A DNA stretch of 64,000 nt from SFHK01 sp045538305 (GTDB taxonomy: Bacteria > Bacillota > Clostridia > Christensenellales > Aristaeellaceae), in the NCBI GenBank assembly GCA_045538305.1, contig JAZSRC010000051.1, positions 1 to 64,000 of the forward strand, read 5' to 3'. The translations under genes were made by a program, and so were the position numbers. Shown piece after piece: positions 1-8,323 of the stretch. Every line of letters starts with the position of its first letter. Position 1 is the first letter of the stretch. Under the pieces are notes generated by a model. It did not search any database, had not been told where the DNA came from, and was given only the letters and a program-made list of their open reading frames with translations.

Positions 1-541
1 TGGTCATGGCCTTTCTGGTGATGGAGGAACGCGCCTTCTGCTGAGCGGCAAAAGATTCTTCCACAGAGGCGATAGAGGCGGTAACTTCGCTTCTTTGAGC
101 CGTCAGGGCGGACAACTCCTGATCAAGAGCTGCAGCTTTGCTTTCAATACGCGCAATTTCATCATCAAATGCCTGCACGTCTTCCGGGTGGGTTTCGGCA
201 AGCTTCAAAAGCGCTTCTGCGCGAACTGCTTTCGCCCCCGAAAGCTTGGCTACAGCAGCCTCTTCCAGCGCGCGGGCTTCGTCGAGCGCTGCTTGTGCCT
301 GTTCTGCAACACCGCGCTGCTTTTCGTAATTGACGGTGGTTTCTTCAAGCGTCAGATCCTTTGCATTGAAGGCGTCGATGTCGCTTCTGGAGGAGGCGTA
401 TTGGCCGGAAATCAGCATTACCAGACAGAAAGTCAGTATGGCGGCAAGAATGATGGCGGCGACGCCCCATTTGCGCGCGGTAATGCTCTCTTTGTCCGTA
501 AGCTTTATGTATTCGCCGGAGGTACGATTATTGTTTGTCAT
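1..541 (-). CDS. Probable second sugar ABC permease, N-terminal part only (runs off the window)
   Basis: The frame is open from an ATG at 541 to the window edge, giving 180 residues. A GGGAGG ribosome binding site lies 7 bases upstream, and the gene starts 15 bases after the stop of the upstream permease, so the two are surely one operon. What is visible is a short polar start, one hydrophobic segment (about residues 25-45, rich in Ile/Ala/Leu) and then a long Ala/Glu/Gln/Lys-rich stretch (about 60-175) that looks like an alpha-helical coiled coil. The permease domain itself is not visible. Identity as the partner permease is inferred from position and from the upstream permease having the same unusual start of membrane helix plus coiled coil. 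Confidence 0.6.
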   Translation of the reverse strand, partial: MTNNNRTSGEYIKLTDKESITARKWGVAAIILAAILTFCLVMLISGQYASSRSDIDAFNAKDLTLEETTVNYEKQRGVAEQAQAALDEARALEEAAVAKLSGAKAVRAEALLKLAETHPEDVQAFDDEIARIESKAAALDQELSALTAQRSEVTASIASVEESFAAQQKARSSITRKAMT

Positions 542-556
542 ATCGATTCGCCTCCC

Positions 557-1939
557 TTAATACAGGCCCGGTTCGCCGAGCGCATGGGCAATCTTGTTGG
601 AAGTGATAACCAGTGCGACGCTGATGACGGATTTGAACAGGCCTACCGCCGTGGCGTAGCTGTAGTCGGCGGAGTTGATACCTTGCTCGTATACGAATAC
701 GTCAAATGTCTGGGATACCTCGCGGTTCATGGCGTTTGACATCAGGATCAGATGATCGTAGCCCGTATCCAGTACGCTGCCCATTCGGAGAATCAGAAGC
801 AGTACGATGGTAGAGCGGATGGCGGGTAAAGTAATATGCCACATCTGACGCATACGACCTGCGCCATCAACCATGGCCGCCTCATACAGCTGAACGTCTA
901 CATTGGTAAGCGCCGCAAGGAATATGATCGTACCCCAGCCTGTTTCCTTCCAGATGGATTGACCGACGATCATCCAGCGGAATACGCCGGGGTCGGTAAG
1001 GAAGTCGATTTTCTTTCCGAGGAGAGATACGGTCAGACGACCGATCAGTCCGTCGGAATCGAAAATTACGTAGGTAATGGAAACGACGATAACGATGGAT
1101 ATGAAGTGCGGAACATACAAAAAGGTTTGCAGCAGCTTTTTGTAGCGTTCGCGCCGCATTTCGTTCAGCAGAAGGGAAAGGAATATGGGCGCGGGGAAAT
1201 ACAAAAGCAGATTCATGAACGAAAGCAGCAGCGTGTTTTTGAACAGCTTGCCCAGCATGGGCGTGTGGAAGAAGCGGATAAACTGATCAAATCCCACCCA
1301 CTGGCTTGCAAAAATACCGCTGTAGGGTACATACTCCTGGAAGGCAATAATAACGCCCCACATCGGCAGGTACTTAAAGATGACAAAGTAAATCAGACCC
1401 GGCATCAAAAGTACGTACAGCCATTTGTCGCGAACGATGTTCAGACAGAGCTTGCTGGATTTGTTGTTTGCGACATAGTACAGAAGGCTGATGACCAGAA
1501 GGATTGCGCCGGTAGCCAATATGAGCATGCGGTGACGCGCCATGAACATAAACGGCCCGGTATAGGAATCCTCTTCTCCGGCAAGCTGAAGCTTAACCTG
1601 ATTGCTGGTCTGCTGCGCTGTTTTCAGTGCGTCCTCCAGCGTTGCAAGCGAGTCGATGGAGCTCTGCGCATCGGCTTTGTAGGCCGAAAGCATCGCCTTT
1701 TCCGATTCGTTCTGCTTCAAAAGATTATTCAGGTGCGTGTTTACGGCGCCTGTTTCGATGTCGGTGAGCATGGAATGATGCTCATCATACAGCTTGTCGA
1801 AGTTGGGACGCGCAATCTGAAGGGAAAACGCAACGATGCCCATCAGAAGGATAAATGCACTTATAATAAGCGCGATGCCGCCCAGCTTTTTTCGCTTTTC
1901 GTAATTGACATGTACGCGGGGATTCGTCTGCAGGGTCAT
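557..1939 (-). CDS. Sugar ABC transporter permease, LplB/YteP type, with extra N-terminal coiled coil
   Basis: Inner-membrane permease of a carbohydrate importer of the LplB/YteP family. The C-terminal two thirds (about residues 165-460) is a normal permease with six membrane segments and an EAA loop reading EAAMVDGAGRMRQMWHITLP. Unusually, the first 160 residues add a membrane helix (about 20-42), a polar Glu/Lys/Gln-rich helix (about 55-130, predicted coiled coil) and a second helix (about 135-160) before the usual MPGLIYF start. The ATG at 1939 is preferred: GGAG lies 10 bases upstream and the promoter at 2019-2047 rules out the longer frame to 2047. The divergent neighbour is an acetylesterase-like gene, which fits uptake of plant cell-wall oligosaccharides, though the substrate is inferred. 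Confidence 0.85.
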   Translation of the reverse strand: MTLQTNPRVHVNYEKRKKLGGIALIISAFILLMGIVAFSLQIARPNFDKLYDEHHSMLTDIETGAVNTHLNNLLKQNESEKAMLSAYKADAQSSIDSLATLEDALKTAQQTSNQVKLQLAGEEDSYTGPFMFMARHRMLILATGAILLVISLLYYVANNKSSKLCLNIVRDKWLYVLLMPGLIYFVIFKYLPMWGVIIAFQEYVPYSGIFASQWVGFDQFIRFFHTPMLGKLFKNTLLLSFMNLLLYFPAPIFLSLLLNEMRRERYKKLLQTFLYVPHFISIVIVVSITYVIFDSDGLIGRLTVSLLGKKIDFLTDPGVFRWMIVGQSIWKETGWGTIIFLAALTNVDVQLYEAAMVDGAGRMRQMWHITLPAIRSTIVLLLILRMGSVLDTGYDHLILMSNAMNREVSQTFDVFVYEQGINSADYSYATAVGLFKSVISVALVITSNKIAHALGEPGLY

Positions 1940-2018
1940 GATTTCATCACTCCGTATCCTATATTTTGAGATGCTAGAGTAACAATGAGACAAACTATCC
2001 AAATGATAACGTAATTTT

Positions 2019-2047
2019 ATTATACCATGTACAGAAATTAAAATCAA
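2019..2047 (-). promoter_or_regulatory. Sigma-A promoter of the sugar ABC permease operon
   Basis: On the minus strand TTGATT (2042-2047) and a perfect TATAAT (2019-2024) are 17 bases apart. It lies 80 bases upstream of the permease ATG and is back to back with the promoter of the plus-strand gene at 2092-2120. Confidence 0.75.
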
Positions 2048-2091
2048 TAATTAATTTGATATCGTTACCGGTTTGTACTTGTGATCGTTCC

Positions 2092-2120
2092 TTGATAAAA
2101 AAGTAAATGTATACTATAAT
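2092..2120 (+). promoter_or_regulatory. Sigma-A promoter of the SGNH/SLH gene
   Basis: TTGATA (2092-2097) and TATAAT (2115-2120) are 17 bases apart. Transcription would begin near 2127, so the ATG at 2107 cannot be the start of the following gene and the ATG at 2149 must be used. Confidence 0.8.
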
Positions 2121-2148
2121 CTTCCAAGGAAAGGCGGTGCTGCGGCAA

Positions 2149-3588
2149 ATGAACGATCTGTTTTCTCACCCTGAATCGGGCGGGTATAATATGAGCGGCT
2201 GGACAAAATGTGGCGGAGACGGGGGCAGACGCGTGTCTGCGGCGCATATTGATGTGGAAGAAATGGGCGTGTACCGCGTAACCGTTCGTGCGGACGGCGC
2301 CGGCTTTGTGTTCGGGCAAAGGAGAAACCTGATGTCCGTATGCGTAAGCGGCGGAGAGATTTCATTTCTCACCTGTCTTACTGAGTATATGCCGTCAATG
2401 TCCAATGAAACGGTTGATCAAAAACGGCTGTTTGCTTCCTGCACTGGCGCGGACATCCGGATAACGGACGCCGAAAAAACAGAGGCCAGACGCATTTTTA
2501 TTGCGGGCGATTCTACTTTGGCCGATCAGAGCGCGTCCGCGCCTTACTATCCGTATGATTCCTACTGCGGCTGGGGACAAATGCTGCCTGTATTTCTGCC
2601 GGAGGACGCCGTATGCAATCAGGCGCATTCGGGGCTCACATCGCGCTGCTTTGTGACTGACGGGCATTTTGATATTGTAAAAGCGCATATTCGCAAAGGA
2701 GATCTTCTGCTGATACAGTTTGGGCACAACGATCAGAAGCGGCGCGCTCTTCAGGCGCACAGGGAGTATCCGATGTATCTTCAAATAATTGCCGGTGAAG
2801 CGCTCAAAGCCGGAGCGGTTCCCGTTATTGTTTCGCCGATTTGTAGGGCGCCTGTGGTTTATGAAAAGGGAAAGGGCAATCTTTTGTATGCGCATGCGCG
2901 GGCGGCGGAACGCGCTGCGGTTGAACTGGGCATTCCGTTTATTGATCTGAATGAGTATTCCGGGAATCTGTTTCTTGAAATGGGCGAAGCGTGCCGGATG
3001 CTCTTTAAACCGGGCGATATTACGCACACCAACGACTATGGCGCGTACCGGATGGCGAAATATATAGCGGAATCGCTGGATAAAATGGGGCTTGCTAATT
3101 GCGCGCACGTGCAGACAGCGCTTGATCATGCAGACGACAGACAGACTGCGCCCGCCCATGCGCAGGCTTCCCGGATTTGCGCCGCCTATCGGGATATTGA
3201 TTGCGTTGAGAACCGGGAGATTGTAGAGAAGGCGGTTGGGAAGGGGCTTCTCGATCCGTGCGTATTGTACATGCATCCTTTCGATACGCTTTCCCGCGCA
3301 GAGTTTATTCAGAAAATGCTAAGAGTAATGAAGATATCGGGTATTCACGGCGGGGATATTCCTTTCCGGGATGTTTCGGCGGATGAATTTGACGCTTCCT
3401 TTGCAAGGGCGTGCCGCGAAAGATGCATCGTAACCGGCGAATACTACCGCCCCGACGATCCCGTAACGCGCCGGGAGGCAGCAGAGCTTGTTATGCGCGC
3501 GGGCGGATTGGCCGATTTTTCCGGAGAGGGCGAATATCCCAACCGCTATGAAATCGTGAAGGCGCTTTTGACGCTTTGCCGTTCATGA
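2149..3588 (+). CDS. SGNH/GDSL acetylesterase-like protein with C-terminal SLH-like module
   Basis: Residues 115-310 match the SGNH hydrolase fold of the rhamnogalacturonan acetylesterase (RhgT/YesT) type: GDST with Ser122, FGHND with Asn194, and the Asp290-x-x-His293 pair in GDITHTNDYGAYRMA. These enzymes remove acetyl groups from pectin oligosaccharides. About residues 385-465 look like an S-layer homology module (FRDVSADEF and PDDPVTRREAAELVMRA), which normally binds cell-wall polymers. No signal peptide is visible, so a wall-binding module on an apparently cytoplasmic enzyme is odd. The start at 2149 is chosen from the promoter position and the AGGCGG upstream. It is divergent from an ABC importer of the family found with YesT in Bacillus. 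479 residues. Confidence 0.75.
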   Translation: MNDLFSHPESGGYNMSGWTKCGGDGGRRVSAAHIDVEEMGVYRVTVRADGAGFVFGQRRNLMSVCVSGGEISFLTCLTEYMPSMSNETVDQKRLFASCTGADIRITDAEKTEARRIFIAGDSTLADQSASAPYYPYDSYCGWGQMLPVFLPEDAVCNQAHSGLTSRCFVTDGHFDIVKAHIRKGDLLLIQFGHNDQKRRALQAHREYPMYLQIIAGEALKAGAVPVIVSPICRAPVVYEKGKGNLLYAHARAAERAAVELGIPFIDLNEYSGNLFLEMGEACRMLFKPGDITHTNDYGAYRMAKYIAESLDKMGLANCAHVQTALDHADDRQTAPAHAQASRICAAYRDIDCVENREIVEKAVGKGLLDPCVLYMHPFDTLSRAEFIQKMLRVMKISGIHGGDIPFRDVSADEFDASFARACRERCIVTGEYYRPDDPVTRREAAELVMRAGGLADFSGEGEYPNRYEIVKALLTLCRS

Positions 3589-3625
3589 TGATTACCTTAA
3601 ATTCTGATTAACGGGTATAATTGCG

Positions 3626-3654
3626 TTTACAAAGCAGGATACTTGTGGTAAAAT
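3626..3654 (+). promoter_or_regulatory. Sigma-A promoter of rpsO
   Basis: TTTACA (3626-3631) and TAAAAT (3649-3654) are separated by 17 bases. The leader of about 100 bases to the rpsO ATG contains a GC-rich palindrome near 3690-3703. S15 commonly represses its own mRNA through a folded leader, so that role is possible here but not shown. Confidence 0.7.
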
Positions 3655-3763
3655 ATCATTTGTGGCAATTTGCCGCAATTCAATTGGATCCGCGCGCGCG
3701 GTTTACCGACGTCCCGACGGTATGCTTCGCCTGCGGGAATACGAAATAGGGAGGAAAACTACT

Positions 3764-4024
3764 ATGACTATCGACAAGAGTGCCATCATCGCCGAGTACG
3801 GCCGTCATGAGGGCGACACCGGTTCCCCCGAGGTTCAGATCGCGCTGCTTACCGCCCGCATCAACCTCCTCAACGAGCACCTCAAGGTGAACAAGAAGGA
3901 TCACCATTCCCGCCGCGGCCTGCTGCTGATGGTTGGTCAGCGCAGAGGTCTGCTGGACTACCTCAAAAAGACCGACATCGAAGGCTACCGTGCCCTGATC
4001 GCGAAGCTCGGCCTGCGCAAGTAA
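3764..4024 (+). CDS. rpsO: 30S ribosomal protein S15
   Basis: Small-subunit primary binding protein contacting 16S rRNA and the central-domain three-way junction. The 86-residue product has the family signature GDTGSPEVQIALLTARI and the conserved DHHSRRGLLLMVGQRRGLLDYL, and ends in the typical short basic tail. Its start is the ATG preceded by GGGAGG about 10 bases upstream; the frame extends further upstream but that part does not resemble S15. Length and sequence are normal. It is followed by pnp, the same order as in Bacillus subtilis and many other bacteria. Confidence 0.98.
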   Translation: MTIDKSAIIAEYGRHEGDTGSPEVQIALLTARINLLNEHLKVNKKDHHSRRGLLLMVGQRRGLLDYLKKTDIEGYRALIAKLGLRK

Positions 4025-4059
4025 GGTCAGACCTTCGCCGGTTGCCCGGTATATGATTT

Positions 4060-4099
4060 AAGGCGCCGTCGCGTGGGCAGTTCCCAGGCGGCGGCGCTT
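4060..4099 (+). other. Long hairpin after rpsO
   Basis: An imperfect stem of about 16 pairs (left arm from 4060, right arm ending at 4099) with a small loop. There is no T run after it, so it is not a standard terminator. A role in processing or stabilising the rpsO-pnp transcript is inferred. Confidence 0.5.
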
Positions 4100-4157
4100 A
4101 TCAACATGACGGGCGCAATTGATTTAATGAAATACCCCGGTGAATGAAAACGGTACG

Positions 4158-4242
4158 GGCTTCGCCGTAGGGGTGCGGCCGGACGGAAAAGGGTTTACTC
4201 GGTCCGTCCGCATCCCTGCGGGGACAAGTCTTCGGCGAACGC
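4158..4242 (+). other. Large structured element upstream of pnp
   Basis: Nested inverted repeats: TTCGCCG (4161-4167) with CGGCGAA (4233-4239), GGGGTGC (4170-4176) with GCATCCC (4210-4216), and GGACGGA (4181-4187) with TCCGTCC (4203-4209). In enterobacteria the pnp leader is a long stem cut by RNase III and used for autoregulation. Position suggests a similar role here, but this is inference. Confidence 0.5.
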
Positions 4243-4309
4243 ATGAGCCTGTCACTGTTTTTACTGCAAGTTTGCACGAACGACTATTCCTGAAGGAGGA
4301 TCAACCATA

Positions 4310-6481
4310 ATGTTTAAAAGCTATTCCATGGAGCTGGGCGGACGTACGCTCACGCTGGAATTCGGCAAATACGCCGAACAGGCTTCCGGCTCCACGCTTG
4401 TTCGCTACGGTGAAACCGTAGTGCTGGTAAACGCTACCGTAGCCGATACGCCCCGTCCGGGCATCGACTTTTTCCCTCTTGGTGTAGATTATGAAGAGAA
4501 ACTGTATTCCGTCGGTCATATTCCCGGTTCCTGGAACCGCCGCGAAGGCCGTCCGGGCGAGAAGGCCATTCTGACCTCCCGTCTGATCGACCGCCCGCTG
4601 CGTCCCCTGTTCCCCAAGGGAATGCGCAACGATGTTTCCGTAGTTGCCACCGTTATGTCCGTCGATTATGACAACAGCCCCGAAACGCCCGCTATGATCG
4701 GCGCTTCCGCTGCGCTGTGCGTATCCGAGATTCCCTTTGCCGGCCCCGTCGGCGCTGTCAATATCGGTCTGGTGGATGACGAATTCGTTATTAACCCCAC
4801 CCAGGAGCAGAGAGAAAAGTCCCTTCTGAACCTGACCGTCGCTGGAACCAAGGAAGCGGTTCTGATGGTAGAAGCAGGTGCAGAGGAAGTCAGCGAAGAA
4901 ATCATGCTCAAGGCCATTCTGTACGCGCATGAGCAGGTGAAGAAGATCGTTGAATTCCAGGAAATGATCGCTGGCGAAATCGGCAAGGAAAAGCGCGAGT
5001 TCCATCTGGAACTTCCGGGCGACGATGTAAAGGCTGCCGTTCGTGAGTACGCATACGATAAGGTAAAGTGGATGTTTGATACCTTCGATCGCGCAGAGCG
5101 CAATGTTCGCGAAGCCGAAGTGAAGAAGGATGTTGCCGAGCACTTTGCCGAAGAATTCGCAGGCCGCGAAGCTGAGGTTGGCGATGCGCTGTACTCCCTT
5201 CAGAAGGAAATTATGCGCCGCCGCATTATCGATGAGGGCATCCGCCCCGACGGCCGCAAGCTTACCGAGGTTCGCCCGATCTGGTGCGAAACCAGCGTAC
5301 TGCCCCGCCCGCACGGAAGCGGCGTTTTCACCCGTGGACAGACGCAGGTTATGACCGTTTGCACTCTGGCTCCGATGAGCGAGGTTCAGATTCTGGACGG
5401 CATCACACCCGAAACCACTAAAAGATATATGCATCACTATAACTTCCCCGGCTATTCCACCGGCGAAGCCAAGCCGCTGCGTTCGCCCGGTCGCCGCGAA
5501 ATCGGTCACGGCGCATTGGCGGAGCGCGCGCTTGAACCCATGATCCCCTCTGTTGACGAGTTCCCCTACTGCCTGCGCCTGGTATCCGAGGTTATGTCTT
5601 CCAACGGCTCTACCTCTCAGGCTTCTGTATGCGGCAGCACACTCGCGCTGATGGACGCCGGCGTTCCGATCAAGCGCCCCGTAGCAGGCGTAGCGATGGG
5701 CCTGATCAAGGACGTAGACAATACCGGAAAGGTTGCCGTTCTTACCGACATCCAGGGCCTTGAGGATTTCCTGGGCGATATGGACTTTAAGGTGGCGGGC
5801 ACCGCTCTTGGCATCACCGCCATTCAGATGGATATCAAGATCAAGGGTATTGACGAAGCCATTCTGCGTCAGGCCCTCGCGCAGGCGTTCGACGGACGCA
5901 TGCATATTCTTGGCAAAATGCTGGAAACGCTCCCGGCGCCCCGCCCGCAGCTTTCCAAGTATGCGCCCAAGATCATCCAGTTCAAGATCAACCCCGAAAA
6001 GATCGGCGAGGTCGTAGGCCCCCGCGGCAAGATGATCAACAAGATCATCGAAGAGACCGGCGTAAAGATCGACATCGAGGACGATGGCAGCGTATACATT
6101 GCCACCAACGACGATCAGGCTGCGCTGCGTGCCAAGTCCATCATCGAGGGTATCGTTCGCGAGCTCAAAGTGGGCGATGTATTCATCGGTAAGGTAGCCC
6201 GCATCATGTCCTTCGGCGCGTTTGTTGAGTATGCGCCCGGCAAGGACGGCATGATCCACATTTCCAAGCTCGCCAACGAGCGCGTTGAAAAGGTGGAAGA
6301 CGTTGTAAACATCGGCGATACGCTCGAGTGCCGCGTAGCCGAAATCGATCCGCAGGGCCGCATCAACCTCGTTCGCAACGATATTCAGTATGACAACGAG
6401 GCTATGCCGGTTCGCCGTCCCCCGAGGACCGGCGATCGCCGCGGCGGAGATCGCGGAGGAGACCGCGGAAACCGCAAGTAA
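4310..6481 (+). CDS. pnp: Polyribonucleotide nucleotidyltransferase (PNPase)
   Basis: Phosphorolytic 3'-5' exoribonuclease of the RNA-decay machinery, trimeric in the cytoplasm. The 723 residues show both RNase PH domains (about 10-140 and 310-540), with the family stretches EGRPGEKAILTSRLIDRPLRP and FPGYSTGEAKPLRSPGRREIGHG, then a KH domain (about 550-610, VVGPRGKMINKI) and an S1 domain (about 618-690, GKVARIMSFGAFVEY). The C-terminus is an RGG-like tail (RGGDRGGDRG), common in this family and probably adding RNA affinity. The ATG at 4310 follows GGAGG by 8 bases. It forms the classical block with rpsO upstream and the M16 protease downstream. Confidence 0.98.
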   Translation: MFKSYSMELGGRTLTLEFGKYAEQASGSTLVRYGETVVLVNATVADTPRPGIDFFPLGVDYEEKLYSVGHIPGSWNRREGRPGEKAILTSRLIDRPLRPLFPKGMRNDVSVVATVMSVDYDNSPETPAMIGASAALCVSEIPFAGPVGAVNIGLVDDEFVINPTQEQREKSLLNLTVAGTKEAVLMVEAGAEEVSEEIMLKAILYAHEQVKKIVEFQEMIAGEIGKEKREFHLELPGDDVKAAVREYAYDKVKWMFDTFDRAERNVREAEVKKDVAEHFAEEFAGREAEVGDALYSLQKEIMRRRIIDEGIRPDGRKLTEVRPIWCETSVLPRPHGSGVFTRGQTQVMTVCTLAPMSEVQILDGITPETTKRYMHHYNFPGYSTGEAKPLRSPGRREIGHGALAERALEPMIPSVDEFPYCLRLVSEVMSSNGSTSQASVCGSTLALMDAGVPIKRPVAGVAMGLIKDVDNTGKVAVLTDIQGLEDFLGDMDFKVAGTALGITAIQMDIKIKGIDEAILRQALAQAFDGRMHILGKMLETLPAPRPQLSKYAPKIIQFKINPEKIGEVVGPRGKMINKIIEETGVKIDIEDDGSVYIATNDDQAALRAKSIIEGIVRELKVGDVFIGKVARIMSFGAFVEYAPGKDGMIHISKLANERVEKVEDVVNIGDTLECRVAEIDPQGRINLVRNDIQYDNEAMPVRRPPRTGDRRGGDRGGDRGNRK

Positions 6482-6492
6482 TGAAAGTTTTA

Positions 6493-6515
6493 CCGGGCGG
6501 CTATAAGCCGCCCGG
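6493..6515 (+). other. Perfect hairpin after pnp
   Basis: A 10-base-pair perfect stem (6493-6502 with 6506-6515) and a 3-base loop, 12 bases after the pnp stop. No T run follows, so it may protect the 3' end or partly attenuate rather than terminate. Confidence 0.5.
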
Positions 6516-6584
6516 CGTACCAAAGCCGCGCAGTGGGCGATTTGCCCGACATGCACGGCGATATTTCTATTTTGGAGGAAGAAA

Positions 6585-7826
6585 ATGGCATTTGATCTTT
6601 ACACCCTGCCCAACGGTCTGCGCGTGATTGGCGAGTATATTCCCCATTACCGTTCGGTGTCGGTAGGCTTATGGGTGGAATGCGGCTCGCAGTATGAAAC
6701 CGCGCGCGAAAGCGGCATCAGCCATTTTATTGAACACATGGTGTTCAAGGGCACGGAAAAGCGCTCCGCCCGCGATATCGCAGAGGAGATGGACGCTGTT
6801 GGTGGGCAGCTCAATGCCTTTACCAGTAAGGAATGTACCTGTTTTTACGCCAAGGTAGTGGATGAACACCTTCCCCTTGCCATGGACGTCATTTCTGACC
6901 TTGTCAGACATCCGAAGCTGGATACGGAAGATATCGAAAAGGAAAAGGGCGTCGTAATTGAGGAAATCAATATGGCGGAGGATACGCCGGAGGATCTGGC
7001 GTTTGAGCTTCTGATGCTTGCGCATTATGGAGATCAGCCTGTAGCCCGTCCGATACTGGGTACTGAAAAGAATGTAAACGCTTTTTCCCGCGATATGGTT
7101 ATCGATTACATGCGCCGCATGTACCGTCCCGAAAAGTGCGTGCTTGCGCTTGCGGGCAATTTCCGCTGGGAGGATGTTATCCGTCAGGCGGAGAAGCTTT
7201 ATGGGGATTGGGAGCGTACGGATGCGTCCGGTCCCGAAATCCATACAGACGATATTGCGCCCGGAAAACTTACCAGAAGCAAGGATATCGAGCAAACGCA
7301 TATCTGTATTGGCTTTCCCTCCTCCCGCATCGGATCGAAGGATGTGTACCCGCTTGCGCTTATGAACAGTGTGTATGGCGGTGCCATGTCGTCCAGGCTC
7401 TTTCAGTCCATACGTGAGGATAAGGGCATGGCATATACCGTGTATTCCTACCCGAACGCCTATACGGATACCGGCATGCTTGCCGTTTATGCGGGTACCA
7501 GCCCCGAGCACGCGGATGAGGTTGTTAAGTTGATTTTTGAAGAAACCAGAAAAATGGCCGAGGAAGGGCTTACCGAAAAGGAATTCACGCAGGCGCGGGA
7601 GCAGCTGCTTGCGGGATTCATACTGGGGCTTGAATCCACATCCAGCCGCATGAATTCCATTGGCCGAAGGCTGCTTTTGCTTGGGAACACTCAGACCGAT
7701 GACGAAGTGGTTGAAAAAATCAAGGGCATCACGTTGGATGAAGTGAACGCGCTTGCAAAGCGCGTGCTTTCGTCGCCCTTCTCTGTCGCTATCGTCGGAA
7801 ACGGCGCGGATCAGGTACAGATATAA
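6585..7826 (+). CDS. M16 family zinc metallopeptidase (processing-protease-like, MlpA/YmxG type)
   Basis: Processing-peptidase-like zinc protease of 413 residues. The inverted zinc motif HxxEH appears as HFIEHMVFKGT near residue 50, with the downstream Glu in the EEINMAEDTPEDLAFE stretch. The second half carries the catalytically inactive M16 repeat. The ATG at 6585 follows TTGGAGGAA. Its place directly behind pnp is the same as mlpA/ymxG in Bacillus subtilis, so this is very likely the orthologue. No signal peptide is visible. The physiological substrate of this family in Firmicutes is poorly known. Confidence 0.9.
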   Translation: MAFDLYTLPNGLRVIGEYIPHYRSVSVGLWVECGSQYETARESGISHFIEHMVFKGTEKRSARDIAEEMDAVGGQLNAFTSKECTCFYAKVVDEHLPLAMDVISDLVRHPKLDTEDIEKEKGVVIEEINMAEDTPEDLAFELLMLAHYGDQPVARPILGTEKNVNAFSRDMVIDYMRRMYRPEKCVLALAGNFRWEDVIRQAEKLYGDWERTDASGPEIHTDDIAPGKLTRSKDIEQTHICIGFPSSRIGSKDVYPLALMNSVYGGAMSSRLFQSIREDKGMAYTVYSYPNAYTDTGMLAVYAGTSPEHADEVVKLIFEETRKMAEEGLTEKEFTQAREQLLAGFILGLESTSSRMNSIGRRLLLLGNTQTDDEVVEKIKGITLDEVNALAKRVLSSPFSVAIVGNGADQVQI

Positions 7827-7835
7827 GGAGCATGC

Positions 7836-8216
7836 ATGATGGATAAGCTGGATCGCATTTTTGAAATGCAGAATAAGCTCAACGAGGATATCATAGAAAA
7901 AAGGAACCTTTACGGAATTCCGGACGAAAAATGGATTCAGATGCAGACGTTGGCCATGCTTTCCGAAATGGCGGAGCTGATTGACGAGGTCAATTTTAAA
8001 TGGTGGAAAAACCCGAAGCCTGTGAACAGCGACAACGTTAAGGAAGAGCTGGTGGATATCCTGCACTTTTTCGTCTCCATGTGCCTTCGGGCGCATATGT
8101 CGCCTGACGAACTGTTCGAAAGGTATCTTGCCAAGAATCAGGAAAACTTTAACCGCCAGCTGGGTCTTAGTGAAAAGCCCGGCTACAATGCGGCTCAGTT
8201 ACAGAAAGAATCATGA
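7836..8216 (+). CDS. Dimeric (all-alpha) dUTPase-like nucleotide pyrophosphatase
   Basis: Small all-alpha NTP pyrophosphatase of 126 residues, most like dimeric dUTPases, which hydrolyse dUTP to dUMP and keep uracil out of DNA. The metal-binding helices are visible as EMAELIDEVNFKWWK (about 45-60) and EELVDILHFFVSM (about 70-83), the E-x-x-E...E-x-x-D pattern of the MazG/dUTPase superfamily. The gene begins 9 bases after the protease stop with AAGGAG upstream, so it is cotranscribed with it, and a strong terminator follows. A different nucleotide substrate cannot be excluded. Confidence 0.8.
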   Translation: MMDKLDRIFEMQNKLNEDIIEKRNLYGIPDEKWIQMQTLAMLSEMAELIDEVNFKWWKNPKPVNSDNVKEELVDILHFFVSMCLRAHMSPDELFERYLAKNQENFNRQLGLSEKPGYNAAQLQKES

Positions 8217-8225
8217 GTTTTCTCC

Positions 8226-8253
8226 CGCCTTCGGAATTCCGAAGGCGTTTTTT
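8226..8253 (+). terminator. Terminator after the dUTPase gene
   Basis: A perfect 10-base-pair self-complementary stem (8227-8246) followed by GTTTTTT. It closes the pnp-protease-dUTPase unit. Confidence 0.9.
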
Positions 8254-8323
8254 CAAAATTTTTGATATGTATGGCGATTTGCGTATTTTTGTGGTATGAT
8301 TGAAAAAAAGCTTGAATGGAGCG

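Noticed and set aside
2107..2148. Upstream ATG for the SGNH/SLH gene
   Set aside because: It precedes the -10 box at 2115-2120 and would not be on the transcript.
4301..6556. Long minus-strand open frame opposite pnp
   Set aside because: Its translation is low-complexity and unlike any family, while the plus strand encodes full-length PNPase; it is a codon-bias shadow.
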